From: Drosophila persimilis
Taxonomy: Eukaryota; Arthropoda; Insecta; Diptera; Drosophilidae
Direction of reading: 5' to 3'
Assembly: GCF_003286085.1 (NCBI RefSeq)
Contig: NW_020825563.1
Span: 1-64,000, forward strand
DNA: 64,000 nt
Within the stretch, counting starts at the first letter, position 1; each line of letters opens with the position of its first letter. Below, piece by piece: positions 45,748 to 57,899 of the stretch. Below the pieces are notes generated by a model that saw only the letters and a program-made list of their open reading frames with translations, ran no database searches and was not told the DNA's origin. The position numbers were made by a program, and so were the translations under genes.

Positions 45748-47299
45748 TAATTTAGCCAATACCACTACTGCTACTACAGGTGCCCAGTACAACAGCTCTC
45801 TCAAAATCGTTTATTGGAACGCCTGTGGTCTAAAAAACTAAATTTTGGAGTTAGAACTATTTATGCAGCGTAATAACGTGGACATAATGATGGTTATTGA
45901 AACCCGCATAACCTCAAATGACCCTACTACCACAATAACAGACAATCTAACCATAAATGACTACATACTGTATACTGCCTAGCACCCTTCCTCCAGAAAG
46001 AAAGGTGGAGTAGCCATTTATGTCAAAATTGGTCTCAAGCACATTGCACTTGAACCAATTACAGAAAATTTCTTGCAGTGTGCTCCCATCGCATTAACCA
46101 CTATCAATAATGAGGTCATTGCTCTAGCGCCAATATATTGCCCGCCAACTATCCCCTGGACGGAGCAGCTCTTCAAAAAGTTATTCAAGTACATGAGCGA
46201 ACTCTGTTATGGCTCCAAATTTATAGTTTGCGGGGACTGGAACGCTAAGCACCCATGGTGGGGCAATAAAAGGTATATGCAGTATATGCTGGCATAAACT
46301 ATGACAGAATTCACACATATTCAGCAGTTGATCTGCAATCTGACCAACTTCCTATCTTCATTAACCTGGGCATCAGTGGCTCAACGACAGTCCCGGTAAC
46401 AAATCGCCGACTACTACCAAGCAAAGCAAATGTCAAAAAATTCCAAGATTTCCTATCGCAGCGTATCAATCTCAACATGGAAATAAACTCAGGAGAAGAC
46501 ATTGAGGATGCGATCGACATTCTAAATCAAAACATCTACAATGCAGCGGCGGCTGCAACTTCGCTAATAAATCTGCGTTCTCACCCACGCACAGGGCAAC
46601 TGCCACTAGATAGGAAAACACAGAAACTATTAAGGCTCAAATGGCAGCATAAAAGGGAGCATATGCGCAGACCCACCTTGTAGACCCGAAGGTTATACAA
46701 CGCGGCAAATCATCGCCCTTCGTAAGGCTAAAAATAACCAGATCTATCTATTTAAAAAAGTAGACGCTCAAGATCGTTACAGAATGCAAAAACTATAGCG
46801 CTTAACAAACACTTTAAAGAGGCAGCCAGAACCAAACTGGCCATTGAAAATTCCCAGCAGTAGTGGTAGTAGAGAAGGCTATAGGTGGACAAAGAGTAGC
46901 GAGGAGAACGCTGAAGCTTTTGTGTCACATTTAGAAGAAAGATTCACACCAAAACTCATAAACTCCGACGAATTTAGAAATACGATAGTTATGGAGTGTA
47001 AGGAAATAGCGCAGCTCAAACGCTTAACAACTAAACCTGCCTGGCATCAGAGGCAACAGTTTGGGCGGAAATACGATGTAAATAGACTCCCGTTCAGGCC
47101 TATTTCCCCCAATGAAGTTATGATGGAAACCAAATCTCTACAAAACAAAAAGGCTCCTGGCATGGACCAAATAAACAACAGAGTCATTAAAGCGTTACCT
47201 CAAAAGGTAATTATTCATTTGACAAATATTTACAATTGCATCTTGAGACATGGCCATTTCCCCAAACAATGGAAATGTGCTGCTATTACAATGAATAAA
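45748..47299 (+). pseudogene. LINE A copy 5 (A5), N-terminal half
   Basis: Shares the TAA and TAG endonuclease stops. About 130 bp following GDWNAKHPWWGN are deleted and replaced by AAAAGGTATATG (46266-46277). It keeps GCGGCTGCAACTTCGC as in A1, against GCACATCGC in A2/A4. RT fingers are open 46844-47317. It stops at the DINE stub, with no RT palm. Confidence 0.82.
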
Positions 47300-47331
47300 C
47301 GAGGGGGAACGTTGTGAGTTGCTGCGGACAC
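47300..47331 (+). repeat. 32-bp DINE 5' stub
   Basis: CGAGGGGGAACGTTGTGAG through GGACAC, then directly C sequence (GGCGAGGCGAG). Only the first 32 bp of a DINE remain. The same stub is at 56582. Confidence 0.88.
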
Positions 47332-47551
47332 GGCGAGGCGAGTATATCTAATACTAAGGACAACTGAAGCAAAGAGACACTACAATATGCTCACAAACAA
47401 GCTGAGAAAGGCGATAAAAAACTGTAAGGAGAACCAATTCAATAGGCAGCTAGAATCAATAAGCGCAGAGGAGGTACGAAGTATGACAAAGCTGTGGAAG
47501 ATAACAAACAACATCAAAAAGCAGCCGATTCCAATTGGGCACTGAGATTAG
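47332..47551 (+). pseudogene. LINE C copy 2, left part
   Basis: Starts at GGCGAGGCGAGTATATC, in the connecting region before RT. Shows the GATTCCAATTGG variant (1 bp shorter than C0/C1) shared only with C3. Ends in the target duplication of the LOA LINE. Confidence 0.82.
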
Positions 47552-47708
47552 GTTAGGTTAGGTTAAGGCGGTAGCCGGGAGGGGGGGGGGGGGGGATAAG
47601 AGCCTCCCGCCCCCAAGCTCACTTGGACCTATAAACAGGTCCGTTGTGTTGCCGCATGGGCATGTGCCCCTTCGCGTTGCCCGAACCGTGAGAGCATACT
47701 ACTGCAGG
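47552..47708 (-). other. LOA LINE 3' UTR and TAACC tail
   Basis: On the + strand it begins GGTTAGGTTAGGTTAAGG, that is (TAACC)n at the LINE 3' end. A long G homopolymer follows at about 47580. Confidence 0.8.
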
Positions 47709-50700
47709 TTAAGGGCAGTCCCATCCGGTGGCTTGGATGTATTTGGACAAGGTCCCTGGTTTGATTACGGATAGGTCCGAAATGTCCGTGAGGAAAGCGG
47801 CCCCGAGAATACGAAGACGACGATTTCCAAGGGCTGGGCAGTGGCAGAAGAAGTGGGGGACCGATTCCTCCTCCTCCTCGTCGCGACAACTCCTGCAGAA
47901 GTCGTTATGAGGGATTGACAGTCTAGAGGCGTGAGTGCCGATCTGCCAGTGTCCCGTAATGGCTCTAGTAACTGCAGAGCACTGTGCTCTGCTGAGTTTA
48001 TACAGCTCTGCTGAGCGCTTCTTCGATCGATATGGCCATATCAATCTTGAGACCTTACAGGAAACGGTTTGCTGCCATCTCCTATTGGCATTTTGCTCGA
48101 ACAATTCGTGCGTTAGGAGCCTGCACGTAGCCAAGGGCATCGCTACTTGCTCCCTCTCCGATAGGAGAGAAATCGTAGTACCCTGCCTGGCTAGCTCGTC
48201 GGCGGCGTCATTCCCCTCGATGTCCCTGTGGCCGGGGACCCATATAAGGAACTGCTCTGCGATCTCGTGCAGAGACCTGCGGCAGTCATTTACAGTCGCT
48301 GAGTTCGACGATATTGAGCCTAGAGCTTTGATAGCTGCTTGGCTGTCCGAGAAGACGCACACTAAGTGCGTATCTAGGAGTAGTTTGGAGACGATCGAAA
48401 TGGCCTCCTTGATGGCTTCAACCTCCGCTTGGAACACACTACAGTGATCCGGGAGCCTGAAGCAATGACTGATGTTCAGCTCGCTGCAGTAGACTCCGCC
48501 TCCCACGCGGCCGTCTAGCTTTGAGCCATCAGTGTAGAAGTGGACCGCATTTGCAGGCCCTGGTTCGCCCATCTCCCAGTCCTCTCTAGATGGGATTGAT
48601 ACCTGGAAGGGCGTCGAGAGGTGATCACTGGGGATACAGTAATCTGTCCTCTCTGGTAATTGCGGGAGTCTCATCAGGATTCCCGAGTGCCCAACCGCGG
48701 ATGCTTTCCACAGTCTGGCTTCTCTCATTCGGAGGGCGGAAAGTGTTGCCACCTTCTTTCCCATGAGATCAACCGGGAGGAGGTCCAGCACAGTATCCAG
48801 GGCTTCCCCTGGAGTAGTGCGTAGCCCGCCGGTTATGCATAGCTCTGCCATGCGTTGAACTCTGCTGAGTTTATTGAGGCCTGTCCTTTTGTCCAAGGCT
48901 GGCCACCATACCACCACTCCATAGAGCATGATTGGTCGTATGATGGCGGTGTAGAGCCACCGAACTATATATGGGGTCATTCCCCATTTTAGTCCGATGG
49001 CTTTCCTGCAAGTATAGAGGGCCACTGTGGCCTTCTTTACTCTATCCTCTATGCTCAATTTCCAATCGAGCTTTCTATCGAGGATAAGGCCAAGATACTT
49101 GGCCTTGTTGCTGAAGACTAGCGTTTCCCCACATAGTCTTGGGGGAATCAGTGCCGGAACTTTGTACTTCCTAGTGAAAAGCACCAGTTCCGTTTTAGAC
49201 GGGTTGACGCCTAACCCGCATTTGTCTGCCCATTTCGACATTTTCGTGAGAGTACTTGTCATGCACTCACACAACGTCTGCGGAAATTTTCCGGAGAATG
49301 CTATGGCAACGTCGTCCGCGTACGCCACCACGCGGCAGCCACCCCCCTCTATCTCCCGCAGCAGTGTGTTCACTGCCACGTTCCATAGGAGGGGCGAGAG
49401 GACTCCGCCCTGCGGTGTGCCTCTGCTGACAAATCTGGTACACGTTGACGTCCCCAGTGATGCCTCAACAGTCCTGCATTGTAGCATCTGATCGATCAAG
49501 CTCACCGTCCTGGAGTCAACGCCCAGATCCGTCAGTGCGCCCGTGATGGCGGTCGGAAGGATGTTGTTAAAGGCGCCTTCTATGTCGAGGAAGGCTACTA
49601 GGGTGTACTCCTTAAAATTAAGGGACGCTTCGATGATCGATGTGATCGAGTGTAGGGCCGTTTCGGTGGATCTTCCCTTCCGATAGGCATGCTGGGAGTC
49701 TGAGATCAGACTGGACGGAATGCACGCCGTTAGATGCAGCCCCAGGAGCCGCTCCATCGCCTTTAGAAGAAAAGACGATAGACTTATGGGTCTGAAATCT
49801 TTTGGGACAGTGTGCGAGGGCTTGCCTGCCTTGGGTATGAATACGACTTTGGTCTGAAGCCAGGTGTCAGGAATGCACCCGTGGGAGAAGATTCCCTCGT
49901 AAATTATTTTGAGCCAGTTAATGGCTTTGTGTCCCGCGTGAATCAGTTGGGCAGGGAAAATGCCGTCTGGCCCCGCGGACTTGTAGGGTTTAAAACTTCT
50001 GATCGCCCAGGAAATGTTCTCCTGGCTTAGCAGTCTCAGGATGGCATTTGAGGCGACGGAAGGAGGCGCGAGGTAGTTGGGTCTGTTTTCATCGCAGCCA
50101 GGGAAGTGGGTATTTAGGAGAAGATTTAGCGACTCCTCGCTGGACGTAGTCCACGACTGGTCGGTGTTCTTCAAGTAGCCCAGGGTGGGTGTTGTCTTCG
50201 AGAGAACTCTGCGCAAGCGTGAGGTTTCTGAGTTACTCTCGATTTCGCTGCAGAACTTACGCCAGGAGGCGCGTTTGGCTTTTCTAAGTTCTTTGTTGTA
50301 GGTTGACAGACTGGCTTTGTACTCGGCCCAGTTTTGCTCAACGTTTTCAGCCTTAGCTTTATTGAAGAGTCTCCGGGAGGCTTTCCGGAGTTCACCCAGT
50401 TTCGGATTCCACCATTCAGGTTTCTTCCGGCCTCTGTTCTTGCCAGAGGGGCATGCTTTGTCGAGCGCCTTAGAAGGAGAAGACAGTTTCCACGTACCTG
50501 TGGTCCGAGAAGGAGTGCTCTTCCAGGACCCTCCAGGATACAATGTTACGCTGTATCTCATGAGAGGCAAGCGTGAGGTCCAGGACCTCCTTGCGGTTTT
50601 TAATGATAAAGGTGGGATCACTACCCCGGTTTAATAAGACCATCTGTGTGGTCAGTAAGTAACTGAAAAGGTACTCACCCCTTTCGTTTGTGTCAGTGCT

Positions 50701-51138
50701 TCCCCACTGACAGTGATGTGCATTGGCATCACACCCCACAATTAGGCCGATGTCCTTGGCCGAGCAGTCTGCGATTAGAGCCCGGAGAGGCGCGTGTGGA
50801 GGGGGGTCTGGTTGTTCATGCCCCATGTATGCGGAGCAGATCCTCAGTGAGCGCTCCTGGCCTTCGAGGCTCACTGCGGTGTGGTCTTCATTGCTGAAAT
50901 TTGGGAGCAAAAATAAGTGCAACTCTCTTTTTGCAAGAATGCAGGTACGAGTTTTACCTGTGGTTTCAGCTACATATAGCTTGTAATCAGAAGTACTCAG
51001 ACCGGAGACCCTGTTTCCGAGGATCCAGGGCTCCTGAATGAGGACTATGTCGGCTCCACCCTTGGCCAGGTGGAGCAGTAGAGCAGCGCATGCTGCCTTA
51101 CAATGGTGGAGGTTTATCTGCAGGAGCGTCAACGACAT
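47709..51138 (-). pseudogene. LOA-clade ORF2: endonuclease, RT, RNase H, one frameshift
   Basis: Endonuclease from ATG 51138 to a stop at 50470: LLQINLHHCKAA, LIQEPWI, VGCDANAHHCQWGS, FSDHRYVE. A one-base shift near 50480 moves to the frame that stays open to 47709 and reads KNRGRKKPEWWNPKLGELRK, SAGPDGIFPAQLI, DFRPISLSSFLLKAMERLL, FLDIEGAFNNI, GTPQGGVLSPLLW, VAYADDVAIAF (RT active site), then RNase H (VHFYTDGSK, EVEAIKEAI, VFSDSQAAI, WVPGHRDIEGNDAADELA) and a C-terminal Cys/His cluster (CRSCRDEEEEESVPHFFCHC). All catalytic motifs are kept. If the shift were an assembly error or a recoding site, the protein would be complete. Confidence 0.87.
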
Positions 51139-52353
51139 TCCTGAGGCTCGCCTCCACCATTGTTACTTCTGGATCGCTGTCAGGGGACTCCGGCTCCTCC
51201 CCGACAATGATATGGCTGAGACCTCTGGCTAGGTCGCTCTCGTCGAACGCGTAGTCGTCCAGGATGTCGTCCGACATCATGGACGCCGCATCCGACGCCG
51301 GGTTATCTTCCTCGCACGAGGCCCCCTCTTTCGGGATCTCCGGCAGCTCCGGGTCTGGCTCGACCTCCGCTTGCCTGCCCTTGCGATCGGACTTGTACGT
51401 GGATATGGTGACCTTCTTATAGCCATAATCCACTACACCGTCCGACTTTGCGAGGAGATCTATTGATTCCTCATTTAGGACGAGGATAATCTGGCGCCTC
51501 TGCCCTTGGATATCCTCCACCTTTGCCACCTTCCAATCGTCTGTAGGAAGGTGGGGGTTGCAGACCTGCAGTAACCTGAGGCCGCAGAGCGAGCGTCTTG
51601 GCAGGCGATGGCTTTCACCTTGCCTTGATGCCACCCTGCGTCCTCACACTTTGGCGGTGGTCCGCCGTTCTCCTCCAGTTCCAGTAGGAACCGGTCCTGG
51701 AGCTCGTTCTCCACCAGGTGCCACTTATCGCGAGGGACATGGCCGTCCTCGGCGCCCCTGTCCAGGACACCGATCAGGGTCTTGCCCCTCGCCACCTCAG
51801 CGAACGACCGGTTCGTATGGTGGGTCTTCACGCGCTTGGCTTGCTGGGCTTGGCCTGGCTGATTTGCGGGGTCCTCCGCTGAGCGTTGCCGCTTGTTGGG
51901 GGCCTTGGCTGCGCCCTTTCCGGCTTTGGCTGGTTGGAACAGTGGAAGTATTGAGGAGGCCCACAGCCTCTGCTCCTTTCCTTCGGCTGACGCCTTGAAG
52001 TTCGGGTCTTCGTTGGACAGGATGAAAGCCGCTCGTCTCCTGTCCTGGTACGACGGCTTTCCTCCCCGTGGTGCAGAGACTTTGCCCGCCGGGGTTCCCA
52101 TGGGTTCTTCGGTCCCGGTGCGCTTACCAGCCGCGATTACGCTCTGCTTGGCAGCCACCCCGGTATCCGCTTCGCCCTTGGAGCCACCCGACTTGGAAGG
52201 ACCCGATTGGCTTTTCGGGCCCCCCCTCGTCTTCTTTGGACCCGGTTTCCCAGGCGCTGGTGCAGAGGGATTGGCTTGTCCCTCCGGTACTTTAAGAGGA
52301 GTACCGAACTCCTTTGCGGTGTTTTTATTTGTTATATATGATTTGTTTGGCAT
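51098..52353 (-). pseudogene. LOA-clade ORF1 (Gag-like), one frameshift
   Basis: ATG 52353 (MPNKSYITNKNTAKEF), Lys/Pro/Gly-rich N-terminus, then RPSYQDRRRAAF-like middle (KPSYQDRRRAAFILSNEDPN), VKTHHTNRSFAEVARGK, and LVENELQDRFLLELEE. A shift near 51585 links CQDARS to LCGLRLLQVCNPHLPTDDW, which runs through an acidic C-terminus to 51098. No clear CCHC knuckle is seen. The end overlaps the ORF2 start by 41 bp. Likely the RNA-binding particle protein. Confidence 0.75.
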
Positions 52354-52710
52354 TTTTGTTCCCACGAGTAGGCGGGAAGGGGTTGGTCACCCGAGGCATA
52401 GCCCGCTTGCCCCGGGAAGCCTGATTTAAACTGGAGGTCGGCAGGTATCCAGAGTCCTAGCAGAGACATGACCGTGCTAGGACCTGTTTCCAGCCGCCCT
52501 CACGGGGAGAGTAAAGTCGCACTTCCACCGGTGTGCACAGTTACGGCGGGTGACGGTTCGCTCGCAACCCTCTGTGTCCTAGGGGGGGTGTGAGACGCAG
52601 ACCGCACCGGGTATTACTAAACGGAGCGGCTGCGCCTCAGTTCCGAGTTCACAGTTGTGCGAGCCGACCCGTCATCCGTTTGTCCCCCTGTAGCACCCGA
52701 TGGCTGACGG
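52354..52710 (-). other. LOA LINE 5' UTR
   Basis: GC-rich, no ORF; presumably an internal promoter and leader. The terminus abuts the target duplication. Confidence 0.65.
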
Positions 52711-53789
52711 CACTGAGATTAGAAGACGAAGAAAATATACCCAAATGGAAAAGGACAACAATGGAAAAGGCTGAAGCCTTCAAAAAAACATCTAGAAGAG
52801 CGCCATAGGACACCGCAAACTCATAACGAGGCAGAAAATAATCCAATAATTGACGAACTGCAGAAGCAAAAGAGCTATACCAAAAAGAAGAATGGAAACA
52901 CATCAAACCGGTCACCCTGCCCGAGCTGCAGACAATAATAAGAAAACTAAAAACAAAGAAAGCAACAGGCGAGGATAAAATTGACAATAAAACAATAAAA
53001 ATATTACCCCTCAAGGCGAAGCTATACTTAGTAAATATTTATAATGCTGCACTAAGACTTGGACACTTCCCAATCGCCTGGAAGCACGCGGAGGTGATAA
53101 TGATCCTCAAGCCGACCAAAAACCCAAAAGAAGTTAAATCATACAGACCCATATCCCTCCTAACTGGTTTCTCAAAAATTTTAGAGAAACTCATACTGAC
53201 AAGACTCCTAGGTGAGGAAAAATTCAGCAAAAGCTTCCCCAAGCAGTTTGGTTTCCGGCGAGAGCACGGTGCGGAACAACAGCTCAGCCGAGTAACGCAA
53301 TTTGTTCTCAAAACAAGAAGACAAGCAATGCTGCTCTGCTGTTTTCCTTGACATTGCGGAAGCATTTGACAAAGTATGGCATGAAGGCCTACTATGCAAA
53401 CTGACCAAGGTGTTACCACCAAAACTCTACCACATCATTGAAAGCTATCTAACTAAGCGCACATTTGTGGTAAAGTGCAATGACGGAGTGAAATCCAGTA
53501 CAGGAAAAATAGCCGCAGGCGTGCCACAGGGTAGCGTCTTGGGCCCGGTACTGTACACTATATACGCATCGGACATGCCGACACCTGACATAACCCATAA
53601 GGACCACAAAGGCAAAATGCTGTTAGCAACGTACGCGGACGATACGGCAATCTGCAGCAGACTACCCGGCAGCAGCAGTCAGACGAAATAATAATTACAT
53701 TAGACACCTTGAGAAATGGGCAGACAAATGGAAAATCACTCTAAATCCAACTAAGACGACTAAGGTCGGTGACAAAAACATATTGACAA
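52711..53789 (+). pseudogene. LINE C copy 2, right part: reverse transcriptase
   Basis: Continues C2 after the LOA LINE: SYRPISLLTGFSKILEK, FGFRREHGAEQQLSRVTQF, FLDIAEAFDKVWHEG, GVPQGSVLGPVLYTIYAS, LATYADDTAICS. It carries GTGTTACC as in C0, unlike C1 and C3. Confidence 0.82.
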
Positions 53790-54907
53790 CGAGGGGGAAA
53801 GTTGTGAGTTGCTACGGACACCGCAACTCTACAGTTATACCCGATACTAAGTCAGTATAACTCCCCTCCGGCAGACGCCGCTAATATTAAACGACACGAC
53901 AAAGAGTGCGTGCGAGAGAGACAGAAAATCAGTCTGAGCGTGACGTCGGGCGCTGCGTAGCTACAGCAAATTGATTTGTTCCTTTTGGCTATAAAAATGA
54001 TCTGATCTGATCCAGATTCAGCAATCGGATAGATATGATCATTATCTATGATTCTGCGTTTTTAGTTTTCTCGTATCCTCAATATTGTGGATGCAACAGA
54101 TTTTCGTCCTTTGTGTGGGCGGAAGGGGGTGGGGCGAAATTTTGAGATATACGTTTTATAGTGAGATCTAACAGAAGTGCGGATGCCAAATTTGGTTACT
54201 CTAGCCTTAATAGTCTCTGAGATTTATGAATATCCCCAGATTTTCATCCTTTACGGGGGCGGAAGGGGGTGTGGCGAAATTTTGACACAAAATGGTCAAG
54301 GTCCGATATCACAGGAGTGTGGATACGAAATTTGGTTGCTCTAGCTCTTATGGGTTCTGAGATCCTTGAGATCCTTATATTTTGCAATTGGCAAAACCGA
54401 CCATGAAACCTGTGTGTTAGAGTGAGACAGAGCGAGAAAGAATGAAATTGTTTTCGTGATTCTGGCTATAATAATTATACGATCTGGTTCAGATTTTGCA
54501 CTCTGTAAGATATAGTCATCTTCTACGATTCTGCGTTTTTGGTTTTATCGTATCTTTAAAAATGTGGATGCAACAGATTTTCGTCCTTTGTGGGGGCGGA
54601 AGTGGGCGGGGCGAAGTTTTGAAATATTCTTGTAACAGTGACATATCACAGATGTCTGGATCCAAAACATCGTTGCTCTAGCTCTTATAATCTTTGAGCA
54701 CTAGGCCCTGAAGGGGACGGACAGACGGACAGACGGACGGACGGACAGACGGACAGACAGACATGGCTCAATCGACTCGGCTATTGATGCTGATCAAGAA
54801 TATATATACTTTATTGGGTCGGAAACGATTCCTTCTGGACGTTACGCACATCCACTTTTACCACAAATCTAATATACCCCAATACTCATTTTGAGTATCG
54901 GGTATAA
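53790..54907 (+). repeat. DINE-1-type repeat, array unit 2
   Basis: Full length with GAGAGAGA at 53914-53921 and GGAC/AGAC block at about 54716-54762. Its middle (54300-54420) resembles the A-internal DINEs (GATACGAAATTTGG, ATGAAACC) more than unit 1, pointing to exchange between copies. Confidence 0.88.
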
Positions 54908-56581
54908 TAATTTAGCCAATACCACTACTGCTACTACAGGTGCCCAGTACAACAGCTCTCTCAAAATCGTTTATTGGAACGCCTGTGGTCTAAAAAACTA
55001 AATTTTGGAGTTAGAACTATTTATGCAGCGTAATAACGTGGACATAATGATGGTTATTGAAACCCGCATAACCTCAAATGACCCTACTACCACAATAACA
55101 GACAATCTAACCATAAATGACTACATACTGTATACTGCCTAGCACCCTTCCTCCAGAAAGAAAGGTGGAGTAGCCATTTATGTCAAAATTGGTCTCAAGC
55201 ACATTGCACTTGAACCAATTACAGAAAATTTCTTGCAGTGTGCTCCCATCGCATTAACCACTAGCAATAATGAGGTCATTGCTCTAGCGCCAATATATTG
55301 CCCGCCAACTATCACCTGGACGGAGCAGCACTTCAAAAAGTTATTCAAGTACATGAGCGAACTCTGTTATGGCTCCAAATTTATAGTTTGCGGGGACTGG
55401 AACGCTAAGCACCCATGGTGGGGCAATTTGCGATCCTGTAAAAGAGGCAGAGTTTTAATGAACACGATCCATGCAAACACCTGTTTAAATGTGTTGGCCA
55501 ATGGGGAGCCACACACTATCCATTTGATCAAAGAAAAAGGCCCTCCGCTATTGATTTGGCAGTATATGCTGGCATAAACTATGACTGAATTCACACATAT
55601 TCAGCAGTTGATCTGCAATCTGACCAACTTCCTATCTTCATTAACCTGGGCATCAGTGGCTCAACGACAGTCCCGGTAACAAATCGCCGACTACTACCAA
55701 GCAAAGCAAATGTCAAAAAATTCCAAGATTTCCTATCGCAGCGTATCAATCTCAACATGGAAATAAACTCAGGAGAAGACATTGAGGATGCGATCGCCAT
55801 TCTAAATCAAAACATCTACAATGCAGCGGCGTCTGCACATCGCTAATAAATCTGCGTTCTCACCCACGCACAGGGCAACTGCCACTAGATAGGAAAACAC
55901 AGAAACTATTAAGGCTCAAATGGCAGCATAAAAGGGAGCATATGCGCAGACCCACCTTGGAGACCCGAAGGTTATACAGCGCGGCAAATCATCGCCCTTC
56001 GTAAGGCTAAAAATAACCAGATCTATAACCTTTTTAAAAAAGTAGACGCTCAAGATCGTTACAGAATGCAAAAACTATAGCGCTTAACAAACACTTTAAA
56101 GAGGCAGCCAGAACCAAACTGGCCATTGAAAATTCCCAGCAGTAGTGGTAGTAGAGAAGGCTATAGGTGGACAAAGAGTAGCGAGGAGAACGCTGAAGCT
56201 TTTGTGTCACATTTAGAAGAAAGATTCACACCAAAACTCATAAACTCCGACGAATTTAGAAATACGATAGTTATGGAGTGTAAGGAAATAGCGCAGCTCA
56301 AACGCTTAACAACTAAACCTGCCTGGCATCAGAGGCAACAGTTTGGGCGGAAATACGATGTAAATAGACTCCCGTTCAGGCCTATTTCCCCCAATGAAGT
56401 TATGATGGAAACCAAATCTCTACAAAACAAAAAGGCTCCTGGCATGGACCAAATAAACAACAGAGTCATTAAAGCGTTACCTCAAAAGGTAATTATTCAT
56501 TTGACAAATATTTACAATTGCATCTTGAGACATGGCCATTTCCCCAAACAATGGAAATGTGCTGCTATTACAATGAATAAA
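54908..56581 (+). pseudogene. LINE A copy 6 (A6), N-terminal half
   Basis: Shared TAA/TAG endonuclease stops; open 55233-55577 (LAPIYCPP, GDWNAKHPWWGN); then the 1-bp G-run loss. Private changes include CAATTTGCGATCC and GCGGCGTCTGCAC. RT fingers open 56126-56599. Ends at the DINE stub. Confidence 0.82.
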
Positions 56582-56613
56582 CGAGGGGGAACGTTGTGAG
56601 TTGCTGCGGACAC
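56582..56613 (+). repeat. 32-bp DINE 5' stub
   Basis: Identical breakpoint to 47300-47331: GGACAC fused to GGCGAGACGAG of C3. Confidence 0.88.
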
Positions 56614-57899
56614 GGCGAGACGAGTATATCTAATACTAAGGACAACTGAAGCAAAGAGACACTACAATATGCTCACAAACAAGCTGAGAAAGGCGATCAA
56701 AAACTGTAAGGAGAACCAATTCAATAGGCAGCTAGAATCAATAAGCGCAGAGGAGGTACGAAGTATGACAAAGCTGTGGAAGATAACAAACAACATCAAA
56801 AAGCAGCCGATTCCAATTGGTCACTGAGATTAGAAGACGAAGAAAATATACCCAAATGGACAAGGACAACAATGGAAAAGGCTGAAGCCTTCAAAAAACA
56901 TCTAGAAGAGCGCCATAGGACACCGCAAACTCATAACGAGGCAGAAAATAATCCAATAATTGACGAACTGCAGAAGCAAAAGAGCTATACCAAAAAGAAG
57001 AATGGAAACACATCAAACCGGTCACCCTGCCCGAGCTGCAGACAATAATAAGAAAACTAAAAACAAAGAAAGCAACAGGCGAGGATAAAATTGACAATAA
57101 AACAATAAAAATATTACCCCTCAAGGCGAAGCTATACTTAGTAAATATTTATAATGCTGCACTAAGACTTGGACACTTCCCAATCACCTGGAAGCACGCG
57201 GAGGTGATAATGATCCTCAAGCCGATCAAAAACCCAAAAGAAGTTAAATCATACAGACCCATATCCCTCCTAACTGGTTTCTCAAAAATTTTAGAGAAAC
57301 TCATACTGACAAGACTCCTAGGTGAGGAAAAATTCAGCAAAAGCTTCCCCAAGCAGTTTGGTTTCCGGCGAGAGCACGGTGCGGAACAACAGCTCAGCCG
57401 AGTAACGCAATTTGTTCTCAAAACAAGAAGACAAGCAATGCTGCTCTGCTGTTTTCCTTGACATTGCGGAAGCATTTGACAAAGTATGGCATGAAGGCCT
57501 ACTATGCAAACTGACCAAGGTGCAACCACCAAAACTCTACCACATCATTGAAAGCTATCTAACTAAGCGCACATTTGTGGTAAAGTGCAATGACGGAGTG
57601 AAATCCAGTACAGGAAAAATAGCCGCAGGCGTGCCACAGGGTAGCGTCTTGGGCCCGGTACTGTACACTATATACGCATCGGACATGCCGACACCTGACA
57701 TAACCCATAAGGACCACAAAGGCAAAATGCTGTTAGCAACGTACGCGGACGATACGGCAATCTGCAGCAGACTACCCGGCAGCAGCAGTCAGACGAAATA
57801 ATAATTACATTAGACACCTTGAGAAATGGGCAGACAAATGGAAAATCACTCTAAATCCAACTAAGACGACTAAGGTCGGTGACAAAAACATATTGACAA
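56614..57899 (+). pseudogene. LINE C copy 3: reverse transcriptase, uninterrupted copy
   Basis: Complete C segment of the array: connecting region, KKATGEDKIDNKTIK, SYRPISLLTGFSKILEK, FGFRREHGAEQQLSRVTQF, FLDIAEAFDKVWHEG (open 57412-57801), GVPQGSVLGPVLYTIYAS, LATYADDTAICS. It has one fewer A in CTTCAAAAAACATC near 56890, so KAEAFKKHLEERH reads through in frame where other copies shift. The frameshift near 57450 remains. Confidence 0.83.

Larger units (their letters stand above)
47552..52710 (-). mobile_element. LOA-clade LINE (Bilbo/TRIM-like), near full length
   Basis: 5159 bp, minus strand, with a 12-bp target duplication CACTGAGATTAG (47540-47551 and 52711-52722). It has a 5' UTR (52354-52710), ORF1, ORF2 with endonuclease, RT and RNase H, and a 157-bp 3' UTR ending in TAACC repeats. 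RNase H after RT plus the RT motifs place it in the LOA/I-like group. ORF1 and ORF2 each carry one apparent frameshift. The 3' UTR contains a G-tract of about 17 (+ strand, near 47580-47596). Confidence 0.88.

Noticed and set aside
47551..47566. A true interstitial telomere
   Set aside because: Only about three TTAGG units, located exactly at the 3' end of a LINE next to its target duplication; better explained as a LINE tail.
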